Assembly (NCBI GenBank): GCA_017893485.1
Contig: CM030363.1
Coordinates: 176,857,744 to 176,921,743 of the forward strand
Source: Hemerocallis citrina
Taxonomy: Eukaryota > Streptophyta > Magnoliopsida > Asparagales > Asphodelaceae
Reading direction: 5' to 3'
DNA: 64,000 nt
Position numbers and translations under genes: made by a program. Below are positions 23,681-34,043 of the stretch, in pieces. The notes under the pieces were generated by a model that was given only the letters and a program-made list of their open reading frames with translations, searched no databases and was not told where the DNA came from. Every line of letters starts with the position of its first letter. Within the stretch, counting starts at the first letter, position 1.

Positions 23681-23735
23681 TAGGCATACAAATGTATAGG
23701 CTGATAATTTTTTTGGTGAGATGTAATAAACAAAT

Positions 23736-23736
<1 letters not shown>

Positions 23737-23827
<91 letters not shown>
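23737..23827. repeat. ATT microsatellite, about 30 units
   Basis: An uninterrupted run of the trinucleotide ATT lies in the copia remnant. The long open frames of poly-Tyr on one strand and poly-Ile on the other are artefacts of the repeat. Confidence 0.97.
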
Positions 23828-24011
23828 TTTTGAGGGGGGGGATCATTCAAGTTGATGTAATAACTAAATGTAATAGTGTTTAGTGTTTTGAGGGGGAGCA
23901 TCATGTAGATGCAAGCATCCTGAAGATACTGATGGAGACATCCTAAAGAATGTCATTGCGCATTGTACTCATTTCCTTCGATGAAGTTTTTTCTCATTGG
24001 GTTTTCCCTTC

Positions 24012-24575
24012 TGTTACCGCTAAATCTGGTGTGGGGGCAAATAGATAGAATTTGTGGATTCTTAGGGACACCGAATAGCCAAACCTGGAACCTTTCCACC
24101 GGAGTTTGACAGTTGACTCCCACCGTTCACCTGCAAAAAATGCGATACACCGGGGTTGATCCCGGTGACGCACCCTCCGATGCTCAAGTCAGTAATCAGA
24201 AAGATTATGCATGAGCTTTTGTTGGCAAAAGATTGATTACCTCTTAATAGTTGTGGATGGGGGGTATTTATAGCCGCATTTGGGACCGGTTTAGGAATGA
24301 AATCCCTAATTTCCAGTTAAAGGATAGAGTGAATCAGGGTCGTTGATTAAATACAATCAAAAACCCTAATTCTATCCAGCTGGACTGGGTTTCTTGCGGG
24401 TTGGAACTCGAACCCAGTTGAGGCGGATCCGTTCGTGGGTTATTGGGCCTTTGTAGAAAAGACCCAGAACCCATCTCGGACCCGCTTGTAGGTGAAATTA
24501 CCATTTTACCCCTAAGCTTTAAGATTCGTGCCCGATTTGGACGATTCCGATTTAACCATATTTTTAGCCATATCA
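24012..24575 (-). repeat. 3' LTR of element E
   Basis: It runs TGTTACCGC...CATATCA and matches the 5' LTR with only scattered single-base differences. It keeps a normal CTATAAATA TATA box on the minus strand (about 24266-24274). A purine tract GGAGTTGGGGGCTCG abuts it at 24576-24590. Confidence 0.9.
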
Positions 24576-24590
24576 CGAGCCCCCAACTCC

Positions 24591-25440
24591 TGAAGACTAA
24601 ATTTGGTCAGCCTTTGAGGAGTAGTTTTACTATTTTAATGGCTTTCGGAGTTGTATCGGAGTCCAAACGAGGGGTATGGAATCTTTGTATGAGGTTTTAT
24701 GGTGATTTTCGAAGCTATTTGCGCGCTCAAGATTGTTCTTAAGCTCTCTTGGACTTTTGGTGATTTTTCTTAATTTTTTATCTATTTTTCGGACCATTTA
24801 TTTAATTTTGCGAAGTGGTGATTTATTGTTCAGGGGCCTTAATTAATTGTTCTAGGCAATAATTATTTACCCAGGGGTTCAAAAGTATTTCCCCGAATTT
24901 ATAATTATTTTTTAGAATTTTTAATTAATTTTCCTGAATTTTAAATTATTTTTTGCAATTTTTTAAATAAATACATCGATAAAAATTAATTTTTTAATCT
25001 GATTTATGACGTGGCGCAATCTGGGCCTTTCATCAGCTTGTGGTGCGACTCTCTGGAGGATCGGACGGCCGGAGTAGCTCGGTAGGCTTTTTCTCCGTAT
25101 GCGGAGGTCGGTGCCTCGGCACCTCGGAACCCCGTCCTCGGTAGCTCGGTAGCACCTCGTAGTAGTAACTTGGTCTTGTAACTTAAGCGCTCTTGTACGC
25201 TAAAATTTTATATAAGTGAAAGCTTGTTTCTCTTCTGTGTTTGTGTGTTTTGTTGGTAGGCATTTATTCAAGTACAACTCCTCTAACTTTTAACAACTAC
25301 TCAAAATCAGATGCCAATCTTTCTTCTTGTAAGCACGGAATGTCTCACTTCAACTTTAAACGAACCATGGGAACCAAAGGTTCAGCACCTCCAAGTACTC
25401 TTCACCCATGTCTAGTGTAGTTGTAGACACTTCGCGCGCG
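24591..25440 (-). other. Noncoding 3' region of element E
   Basis: No gene is seen. It parallels the 3' region of element D: AT-rich first, then a GC-richer part with GACGTGGCGCA and GATCGGACGGC. The last 200 bases before the array are unremarkable. Confidence 0.6.
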
Positions 25441-26150
25441 TCATTTAAGCTTCAACGGTTGTGGGAGCAATTCCGAATGGCGAACCACTTCTAGCTCGCT
25501 TAAGAGCGAGCTTGCGAAGCGGAATCGAGCCAAGTTTTGGACTCCAAACTCATCATTTGAGTGAGTTTCGACGGTTGTGGGAGCAATTCCGAATGGCGAA
25601 CCACTTCTAACTCGCTTAAGGGCGAGCTTGAGAAGCGGAATCGAGCCAAGTTTTGGACTTCGAACACATCGTTTGAGTAAGTTTCAACGGTTGTGGGAGC
25701 AGTTCCGATAGGCGAATCACTTCTAGCTCGCTTAAGGGCGAGCTTGCGAAGCGGAATCGAGCCAAGTTTTGGACTCCGAACTTGTCGTTTGAGTGAGTTT
25801 CGACGGTTGTGGGAGCAATTCCGAATGGCGAACCACTTCTAGCTCGCTTAAAGGCGAGCTTGCGAAGCGGAATCGAGCCAAGTTTTAGACTCTGAACACA
25901 TCGTTTGAGTAAGTTTCAACGGTTATGGGAGCAGTTCCGAATGGCGAACCACTTCTAGCTCGCTTAAGGGCAAGCTTGTGAAGCGAAATCGAGCCAAGTT
26001 TTGGACTTCGAACACGTCGTTTGAGTAAGTTTCAACGGTTATGGGAGTAGTTCCGAATGGCGAACCACTTCTAGCTCGCTTAAGGGCGAGCTTGCGAAGC
26101 GGAATCGAGCCAAGTTTTGGACTTCGAACACGTCGTTTGAGTAAGCTTGA
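25441..26150. repeat. Tandem array of element E, six copies of a 116-bp unit
   Basis: Copies begin at about 25453, 25570, 25685, 25801, 25917 and 26033. Each has GGTTGTGGGAGCAATTCCGA, GGCGAACCACTTCTAGCTCG, a hairpin AGCTCGC-TTAAGG-GCGAGCTT, and GAATCGAGCCAAGTTTTGGA. The unit is the same as array 2 of element D and lies at the same place, between the coding part and the 3' LTR. Confidence 0.9.
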
Positions 26151-26328
26151 TTAAAGGCCTTAGACAGAAAGATAAAAATAATTTACAAGGAAAATATGGG
26201 GAAAAGAAGATCTTTATTAATAACTGCTAATCGGCTGCTTCTAAGTTGCAAGCCGTTTATTACAATGTCAAAAATAAAGAAGCAAAATACAAGTGAAAAG
26301 GTGGGAATGACTCGACACTTGAAGTTAC

Positions 26329-27480
26329 TCAGAGAGGCGTTAAGGCGCTCTCTTGGTACTTCAGTAGGTGGTCAGCATTCCAAGTCCTGGGTATCTCTCT
26401 GCCTTCAATGTCTTCAAGACGGTACGTCCCGAGCCGAACTACCTTGGTGATCTTGTAGGGTCCTTCCCAATTGGGGGCTAGCTTACTCTTTTGGCTGGGG
26501 AAGAAGATAGCTAGTTTTCTGAGGACCAAGTCCCCTTCCTTGAGAGTGGTGGGACGGACCCTTTTGTTGTAGGCCTGCTCAATTCTTCTTCGGTAGTTTT
26601 GCTGGCGGATTGAAGCTCTTTCACGGAGCTCATCAACTAGGTCCAAATTCGCTTGAAGCTCTCTGGCATTCTGCTCTTCTTCATAGGCCATAAGGCGAGG
26701 AGATGGTAAACCGACTTCCAAGAGGATCACAGCTTCGGACCCATAGGTGAGATTGAATGGTGACTCACCTGTGGGGGTCTGTTTCGTAGTGCGGTAGTTC
26801 CACAGTACATTGGGAAGCTGTTCCGCCCATAAGCCTTTGGCCGCCTTATCTAGCCTCTTCTTGATACCGGAGAGGATCTGCCGGTTGGCATTCTCCACTT
26901 GGCCATTTGATTGAGGATGGGAGACAGAGGAGAAGCATTGCTGAATGGTGAGGTCTTCACACAGAGATCGGAATGCGGCCCCCGTAAACTGTGTTCCATT
27001 ATCTGTTATTAGGACCCGAGGCACGCCGAACCTACAGATAACGCTTTTCCAAAAGAACTGTAGCACCTTGTTCTCAGTGATCGTAGCCAATGGCTCAGCC
27101 TCTATCCATTTAAAGAAGTAGTCGATCGCCACGACTAGAAACTTGAGTTGACCAGGAGCTGTTGGAAACGGGCCTAGTAAATCCATCCCCCACATTGCGA
27201 AGGGATCGGTCTTGAGAGAGAGTTGAGTTGAGCTTGGGGTAGGCAACGAATGTTGGAGTACTACTGACAGGAGCTGCATTGCCGGACATGTCGTTCGGCA
27301 TCCTATAGGAGAGTAAGCCAGAAGTACCTGTAGTTTAACACTTTCCTGGCAAGGGACCTCGACCCTAAATGGGCTTCGCTTATACCTTCATGGAGTTCTT
27401 GCAAGGCATATGAAGCTTCTTCCGGGGAGAGGCTTCTCTAGTAGGATCTGCCGTCTACTTGGGTGTAGGAGCGTTTGTAC
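26329..27480 (-). pseudogene. Integrase of element E
   Basis: The frame at 27279-26329 is open and covers the catalytic core and C-terminus. It has the first Asp in AMWGMDLLGPF, the second Asp in RVLITDNGTQFTG and the Glu in HPQSNGQVEN. A C-terminal part follows with WNYRTTKQTPTGESP, NLTYGSEAVIL and a chromodomain-free tail ending in LLKYQESALTPL. The zinc-binding N-terminus (27290-27480) is out of frame with stops, so the protein as a whole is broken. The D-D-E residues themselves are intact, unlike in element A. Confidence 0.88.
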
Positions 27481-28680
27481 AAGACTCCTTCAACAAGGGT
27501 GTACCCTTCCGCTCTTGTTCGGACTCGACGGGCTTCTTTAGGGTCTTCGGGGAGGAGCCCATCCTTAAAAAATTCTATCAAAGGTTTCATCCAGTTGTCC
27601 TGAAGTTGGATGGGCAGCGACTCCATTGAGTCGGGGGTTTCTTCTTCTATACTCGATCTTAGGAGCACTTCAATTAGGACGGTTTGCTCGAGACCTTGAA
27701 GGGAGGAGGAGGCCAATTCGGAGAGGGCATCTGCTTGGGAATTTTCTTCTCTGGCGATCCACTGGATTTGGGCCTCTTCGAATGAAGCCATGAGACTTCG
27801 AACCTTGGCTAGGTTTTTAGCCATTCGGTCGTCTCGTGCCTCGTACTCCCCTAAGACTTGGTTCACAACCAGCTGCGAGTCACTGAATATCCGGAGACGT
27901 TGTGTCCCTGCCTTGCGAGCCATGCCGAGGCCGGCTATAAGGACTTCGTACTCCGCTTCGTTGTTGGAGGCCTTAAAATTGATGTTGAGGGAGTATTGGA
28001 GAATGAAGTCATCTGGGCCCGCCAGAATAACCCCGGCTCTGCTCCCTTCGGTGCAAGTGGATCCGTCTACATACACTGTCCAGATAGGAGGCCCATTTGC
28101 TGCTTGACTGACCTCTGGTATGGTGCTCTCAACAATAAATTTAGCTAAGGCTTGAGCCTTGATTGCGGTCCAAGGCTGGTATGATATGTCGTGCTGACTC
28201 AGCTCGATCGACCACTTCGTCTTGGGTTTGTATAGAACTTGCTTAAGTGGCTGGTTGGTAAGAACGACCACCGAGTGGGATTGAAAATAAGGGCGGAGCT
28301 TCCTAGCCGCCATAACCAAGGCATATGCCATCTTCTCCAATCTTGGGTACCGGAGCTCGGTATCCCGGAGTGTACTTTGCTCACGTAATAGATGGGTTTC
28401 TGGGCCTTGTCTTCTTCCCTCACTAGGACAGCACTGAGGGTTTGCTCGGAGGCAGCTAAGTAGAGGTAGATGGTTTCCCCAGGGATAGGCTTGCTGAGAA
28501 GAGGGGGATTGACTAGATAGGCCTTTAGTTGATCGAACGATTCTTGCTGCTGCTGACCCCACTCGAAGCCCTTAGCCCCCCTGAGGGCTTTGAAAAAAGG
28601 AAGACACTTCTCCCCTGACTTAGATAGGAAGCGCCCTATGGCTGCGAGGCGACCAGTGAGCTTCTGAACCTCTTTCATAC
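27481..28680 (-). pseudogene. RNase H and second RNase H of element E
   Basis: The RT-linked RNase H ([19 protein letters not shown], then PIYYVSKV) is cut by a one-base frameshift near 28385, after which [19 protein letters not shown] resumes in another frame. The second RNase H is intact in motif: WTVYVDGSTCTEGSRAG, NNEAEYEVLIAGL and IFSDSQLVVNQ. The linker to integrase reads SQADALSELASSSLQGLEQT. Confidence 0.87.
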
Positions 28681-29668
28681 TTTTGGGAGGAGCCATGTCC
28701 AGTATGGCTTTGATCTTCTCGGGGTTGGCTTCGATTCCTCTTTGGCTGACCATGAAGCCTAGGAACTTTCTCGACGAGACTCCGAACGCACACTTGTTCG
28801 GGTTGAGCCTCATATCGTGCTTCCTCAACACATCAAACGCCTCCTGTAGATTGGTAACATGGTCGACCCCGTGGATGCTCTTAACTAGCATATCATCAAC
28901 ATACACTTCCATGTTTCTGCCGATCTAATTCTGAAAGACCTTGTTGACGAGGCGTTGGTAGGTCGCCCCGGCATTCTTCAGCCCGAAGGGCATTACCTTG
29001 TAGCAATAGAGCCCCTGATCGGTGACAAAGGAGGTCTTTGGGATATCCGGGGGGAACATCCGGATTTGATTATACTCGGAAAAAGCATCCATAAAGCTAA
29101 GCAACTCATGGCCCGAAGTAGCATCGATCAAGGTGTCGATGCTTGGGAGAGGGAATGGATCTTTAGGGCATGGTTTGTTTAGGTCCGTAAAGTTGATGCA
29201 AATTCTCCAGCTCCCGTTGGCTTTCTTAACCATGACAACATTGGATAGCCATTCGGGGTAGTTGACTTCTTGAATAAATTGGTCCTTGAGGAGCTTGTCC
29301 ACTTCTTCCTTTATTGCTTGCTGGCGCTCGAGGGCAAATTTGCGCCTTTTCTGTTGGACCGATTTGGACCCCAGAGCAACGCTTAGGTGGTGGACAAGGA
29401 GCTCCTCGGAGATTCCCGGCATGTCGGTAGCTGACCATGCAAAGAGGTCATGGTTCTTTCTTACGCATTGGACTATATCGGAACATAAGGCAGATGGGAG
29501 GGTCTTGCTGATAAGAAACTTGCGGTTCGGATCTTGCTCGAAAAAGAGCACTTTCTCCAGCTCATCCACCGGTTCGGACATCGGTTGGCCATTCCCTTGG
29601 GGAATCTCGAGGGTCTCGAGGGAGAGGACTGGACCCTTGGTGGAGGTCATGTAACACTTGCGGGTCAT
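28681..29668 (-). pseudogene. Reverse transcriptase of element E
   Basis: The first part (29668-28925) is open from the protease-RT linker through FAWSATDMPGISEELLVHHL, VVMVKKANGSWRICINFTDL, CPKDPFPLPSID, SFMDAFSEYNQI and MPFGLKNAGATYQR. It ends at a TAG (28925-28927). Directly after the stop the same frame continues as [16 protein letters not shown] and [20 protein letters not shown]. The TAG is at the same codon as in element A. Confidence 0.88.
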
Positions 29669-30330
29669 CTCTTGACTCCTCTTACTTCTCCTACTCCTGC
29701 CCTGGTGGGGAACTTCATCTTGACGGCCTCTAGGGCAGCTAGGCCTGGTCGGCCTAGAATCATATTATAAGCAGCGGTAATGTCGATGACCATGAAGTCC
29801 ATCGGCTCCGTCCGGGTAATAGGAGTTTTGCCAGCGGTTACGTTGAGGGTGATTACCCCTTCGATAGTCACCGGCACTCCCGTGAACCCATGGAGCGTGT
29901 AGCCGGTGAGCCTGTCCTGCGATAGCTTGATTCCTCAGAAAGCCGTGAGGAAGAGGATGTTAACGGAGCTACCATTGTCCACCAGTATCCTCTCCACTTT
30001 AAAGTTTGCCATATGGAGGTTGATCACTAGAGCATCGCAATCGGGGGTTCGGACACCCTCCAGGTCTTCATCTGAAAAGGTGACCGGGACTCCGAGGCCT
30101 TTGGGAGGGGGTATGCCATGCACCGAGTTGACTTCCCTGATGAAAGCCTTTCGAGAGGAGTTAGAGGTGCTTCTCATGGGGCCTCCATGAATGAGATGCA
30201 GAGTGCGTTCTTCTTCAAACTCAGGAGTCTCATCGTGCCTTTTGGGATGCTTATTAGCTCCCCTGGGGGGAGGAGGAGGATCAACTCGGTCCTTTCTCAA
30301 GAATTTAGACAACTGCCCCCTCTGAATGAG
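29669..30330 (-). pseudogene. Protease region of element E
   Basis: The motif VERILVDNGSSVNILF (active-site Asp in DNGSS) is followed after a stop by VPVTIEGVITLNVTAGKTP and YNMILGRPGLAAL, as in element A. A small deletion removes residues present in A between LAAL and the methionine-lysine stretch. The frame is continuous upstream with the gag knuckle region, so gag and protease were one frame. Confidence 0.82.
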
Positions 30331-32090
30331 GGCCTCAATTTCATTCTTCAGGGCCCGACAATCATTGGTGTCGTGACCGTGGTCCCGGTGGAATCGGCAC
30401 CACTTCTCTTTGTCCCTCTTCTTACCAGGGGTATTCATCTTCGGGGCAGGAGGCAGGATCCCTTCCTTCTCAACCTCCATGAGAATAGTGGAAATATTGG
30501 CGTTAAGAGGGGTGAACTTCTCGAATCTGGGAGGTGGGCGGCGCTGGCCCCCATTGTCCTTCTGGAGCTTCTTAGCTCCCTCTTCTTCAGCTGCCTTTCT
30601 CTTGTTCCTGGAGGAAGACCCTCAAATGTGGGGCGATGCTCAGCTTCCTCAGCTCAGATATACTTCTCGCTTCTGAGAAGGAGGTCGGAGAAGTTTTGCG
30701 GGGGCTTCTTGGCTACAGAGGACCGAAGGCTTGAGTTAGGGACATGTGACTGGAAGGCTGCTGCAGCGATCGACTGGTCGTGGGAAGCAATGGACCTAGC
30801 TTCCGCGGTGAATCGCTTCACATAATCTTTGAGCTTCTCACCTTTTTTCTGACTGAGGTAGAGTAGCAAAATACTGGTTTTCTCGGTGCGACGGCTACTC
30901 AAAAAGTGGGTGACGAAGAGGGTCTCAAATTGTTCAAAGGAGAATATGGAGGATGGGGCAAGGCAAGAGTACCATTCCCGGGCCGGACCTTTTAGAGTAG
31001 CTGGGAAGGTCTTGCACAGTAGAGCTTCGGAAGCTTGGTGGATCAACATGAGGGTCTTGAAGCTCTCTATGTGGTCTACAGGGTCTGACTCCCCAGAGTA
31101 AGTCTCAAACTGCGGGGGCTTAAAGCCTATCGAAACAGGGCGCCTCTATAATGGTTCGAGAGAAGGGAGGTCGGCTTGGACGGAGGGTCCTTCCTCTCAG
31201 CTCCTCTTCTTTATCTAGTTGGCCGAGGCGCCTCTCCATCTCGTGGAGATGGCGGTAGACCGCATCGTCTCTTCGATGGTAGCCAAACGAGCCTCTGGAC
31301 TCGTCTTCGTAAGAAGGGCGAGCGCGGAGTTCGGCGATGGTAGCTAGGGGAATGACGAGGACTGTGATGGTGGTGACTCGGAGCTTGAGGAGGGATTAAG
31401 GACCGATGGCGGGGACTTTGGACCAGAGGAGGATTGGGGACCCCCTGAGCATTGTTGTTGTTTGGTCGGAGGTTGAGGGCCTGTAGGATTGTAGCCTGGA
31501 ACTCTTGGAATTCAGCTCGGGTGATAGGTCCGTTATTGCCCCTCGGGGGCTGCCGACCAGCGGGAGAACGGTGTCTTCTTCTATGGTACTCAAGGGACTC
31601 TCTCCGCCCCCTACGAGGAGGGGACCTTCTGTGGTCGCGGCGACGAGGAGATCGCTCATTTGGATGTACCGGGCGTGAGGCTCCCTCACGGGCCCGCCTT
31701 TCATCCAAATGGTGGCGAAGGTCCTCCTCTTTCTACCGGTTGAGTAGGGTATTGCAGAGGTCTTCGAAAGGCCGGGGAGTTGTGAGATGCCATTGAATCG
31801 GTAGAAGGGTTGTGTACGAAGATGCAGTCTCGATGAGGAGGTTGCTTTTGAGGGTTGGGACGAGAGGCCCCTGTGCCGACATTCTGGGGCCCGAGCGGAG
31901 CCCTTTGGGATTGAAGGTTCTGAAGAGGAGGTTGATCCTGCTGCGGGGGCTGATCAGGTTGTGGTGGGAGTTGCCCCTGTGGCTAGACGGTTTGGAGGGG
32001 GATCTCCTGTTGTGGTTGAGGAGGAGTAGGTCCACGGTTGGACCCTTTGGATCTCAGTTTTCAGGGAGGCATGGCTGGAGGTGATCTTAA
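30331..32090 (-). pseudogene. gag of element E
   Basis: Arginine/proline-rich N-terminal parts (31733-32035 and 31211-31708) are followed by LIHQASEALLCKTFPATLKG, AREWYSCLAPSSIFSFEQFE, a T-A-E-A-R-S-I helix (30654-31049) and the zinc-knuckle-like CRFHRDHGHDTNDC (about 30375). Frameshifts near 31720, 31330, 31130 and 30620 split it. It is more broken than the gag of the non-autonomous element D. Confidence 0.85.
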
Positions 32091-32124
32091 CCAAGGGAAG
32101 AGGAAGGATTGCTATTCGTGGTTT

Positions 32125-32140
32125 TCCACAGATGGTGCCA
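32125..32140 (-). other. Primer binding site of element E
   Basis: The minus strand reads TGGCACCATCTGTGGA three bases inside the 5' LTR. It differs from the D version (TGGCGCCGTCTGTGAG) by a few transitions, as expected for a decayed site. Confidence 0.68.
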
Positions 32141-32143
32141 ATC

Positions 32144-32709
32144 TGTTACCGCTAAATCTGGTGTGGGGGCAAACAGATAGAATTTGTGGATTGTTAGGGA
32201 CACCGAATAGCCAAACCTGGAACCTTTCCACCGGAGTTTGACCGTTGACTCCCACCGTTCACCTGCAAAAAGTGCGATACACCGGGATTGATCCCGGCGA
32301 CGCACCCTCCGATGCTCAAGTCAGTAATCAGAAAGATTATGCATGAGCTTTTGTTGGCAAAAGATTGATTACCTCTTAATAGTTGTGGATGGGGGGTATT
32401 TAAAGCCGCATTTAGGACCAGTTTAGGAATGAAATCCCTAATTCCCAGTTAAAGGATAGAGTGAATCAGGGCCGTTGATTAAATACACTCAAAAACCCTA
32501 ATTCTATCCAGCTGGACTGGGTTTCTTGCGGGTTGGGACCCGAACCCAGTTGAGGCGGATCCGTTCGTGGGTTATTGGGACCTTTGTAGAAAAGACCCAG
32601 AACCCATCTCGGACCCGCTTGTAGGTGAAAATTACCATTTTACCTCTAAACTTTAAGATTCGTGTCTGATTTGGACGGTTCCGATTTAACCCTATTTTTA
32701 GCCATATCA
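32144..32709 (-). repeat. 5' LTR of element E
   Basis: It matches the 3' LTR closely. The TATA position (32397-32405) reads CTTTAAATA on the minus strand where the other LTRs have CTATAAATA, so the promoter may be weakened. The CCTTC duplication follows it. Confidence 0.9.
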
Positions 32710-32889
32710 CCTTCAAAACGGTTGTTAATGTGGTAGTGTAAGTCGCACCCACTTAGATTTCCGAAGAATCAGATTCCTGGAGAATTACTTGTACTCTTTT
32801 CTTCGCTAAAGATTTTTTCCAAAATGTGAATTTTTCTTTAGATTTGTTTTACTGAAGCAATATTTTAAAAGTGGGTATCCAAGGGGGAG

Positions 32890-33079
32890 TGTTGTGAAAC
32901 CGTGACCACATATTAGTGGATGCCCATCTATTAAGATGATGGCCTAAGCCCACCTACTAAGGAGACAGCCCAACCACACTACCAAATACTAACCCTAACT
33001 TCTCCTTATATGTATGTTATGAATAAAGAGCCATAATACATGGATTAGGGTACATCTCTATTTCTCTCCCTCTTTTACA
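32890..33079 (+). repeat. Putative 3' LTR of the copia remnant
   Basis: The sequence after AAGGGGGAG starts TGTTGTGAAACCGTGACC and can be read to a CA end near 33079 (CTCTTTTACA). Inside are CTTATATGTATG and AATAAAG, plausible promoter and polyadenylation signals. The matching 5' LTR was not found, so the right boundary is a guess. Confidence 0.45.
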
Positions 33080-33721
33080 AAAATTTCTAAATTATAGACC
33101 AAATTCAAAAAAATAACAATTTAGTGACAAAGAAAGAAGTTGTTTTGTTGAATAACACATGAATAATAATCCTGCATCAATTAATAACTAGTATAATGCA
33201 CAGTGCACTACACGATTAAAAAAAGTATAGTAAAGAAAAGATAAAATTATATAACCGCCTATATCAAAAATTTGTTATGAAAATACAGGAGAACAATTTG
33301 CAATTAAGCTACAGCAGTCTAGTTATGATCAAATCATTCACCATCATTGTCAAAATCAACAAATATTGCCCATATATAATATCAATCTAAAGTGGAGAAA
33401 TGCTTAGCAAAATCAATATATACATCAAATTCGAGTAATGCTCATCTTTAGATTCTTTTATATTGCAAAACATATAGTTTAGAGAATAAACAAAGAAAAA
33501 GAACAATTAGCGAATAGAAAAATATACAAATAACTGTATGAAAAAAAGTTATACTCACCAAAGAAAGGACTGATTTGCTATGTCAATTGATGTTTCATAT
33601 TGTCGAATCACAACTGCACTTTGTATTTGTTTTTTACTCTAACTCAAGCTCAGCAAATAACTTGTCACTGAACAAAAATGCTACATTTGCTAGAAAATTT
33701 TCACATATTACATGAATATCG
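33080..33721. other. AT-rich spacer, no gene seen
   Basis: The stretch includes AATAACTAGTATAATGCACAGTGC near 33183-33206, a wording shared with the repeat family around 45435. The rest may be the 3' UTR and flank of the stress-protein remnant that lies next to it on the minus strand. Confidence 0.4.
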
Positions 33722-33989
33722 CTAGTTAGGCCTTTTCACTATCAGAACAGGGCACTTCACATTGTGTGCACAATAGCTGCTTACACTTCCCAAAAGCGCC
33801 CTGCAAACCCAATAATTGGCCATTTCAGCAACACACAATTACACAAATACATAAAAAAGATACAATTAATTAACTAATAATAATGAACTAATTACATCTT
33901 AATCAGTCCATAACCATGAGTTCCCATCACCAACATATCAGCATTCGACTTCTCCACTGCCTCACATACCTCCCTCGCATCCCCAATCA
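33722..33989 (-). pseudogene. Universal stress protein (UspA family) gene, last two exons
   Basis: Two exons read on the minus strand. Exon 33989-33896 encodes VIGDAREVCEAVEKSNADML followed by VMGTHGYGLIK, the ATP-binding G-x2-G-type segment typical of plant USP proteins. Exon 33800-33722 encodes ALLGSVSSYCAHNVKCPVLI and then VKRPN with a TAG stop. The intron between them has GT and AG borders (donor after 33896, acceptor before 33800), and an acceptor AG lies upstream of the first exon. The frame is open across both exons. Upstream exons are not found: solo LTR G starts 55 bases away and nothing USP-like appears beyond it within the window. It is read as a truncated gene; a distant 5' part outside what I could recognise cannot be excluded. 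Confidence 0.8.
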
Positions 33990-34043
33990 CTGAAGTCCAT
34001 AGCCATGAATTATTAAGATATATCAAATTTTGAGAACACATAA

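Larger units (their letters stand above)
24012..32709 (-). mobile_element. Element E: near full-length Tat-type Ty3/gypsy retrotransposon
   Basis: E has LTRs at 24012-24575 and 32144-32709 that are nearly identical by eye, a PBS, a purine tract and a perfect 5-bp duplication CCTTC (24007-24011 and 32710-32714). On the minus strand the order is 5' LTR, gag, protease, RT, RNase H, second RNase H, integrase, spacer, 116-bp array, AT-rich region, 3' LTR. The order RT-RNase H-integrase defines Ty3/gypsy, and the second RNase H plus the C-x2-H-x4-H-x4-C gag knuckle point to the Tat lineage. The coding part has several frameshifts and a TAG in RT, so this copy is probably not autonomous now. The close LTRs suggest it is the youngest large insertion here. 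Confidence 0.92.
22140..33079 (+). mobile_element. Degenerate copia element, interrupted by element E
   Basis: The pol remnant is followed by 23880-24011, then, after removal of E, by 32710-32889. The two sides join across the CCTTC duplication into a typical copia post-pol spacer with two TGTACTC-TTTTCCTTCG motifs (about 23968 and 32789). A second purine tract AAGGGGGAG (32881-32889) directly precedes a putative 3' LTR. The 5' end is not defined. Confidence 0.62.

Noticed and set aside
23644..23904. Long poly-Ile and poly-Tyr frames
   Set aside because: They are the two strands of the ATT microsatellite.
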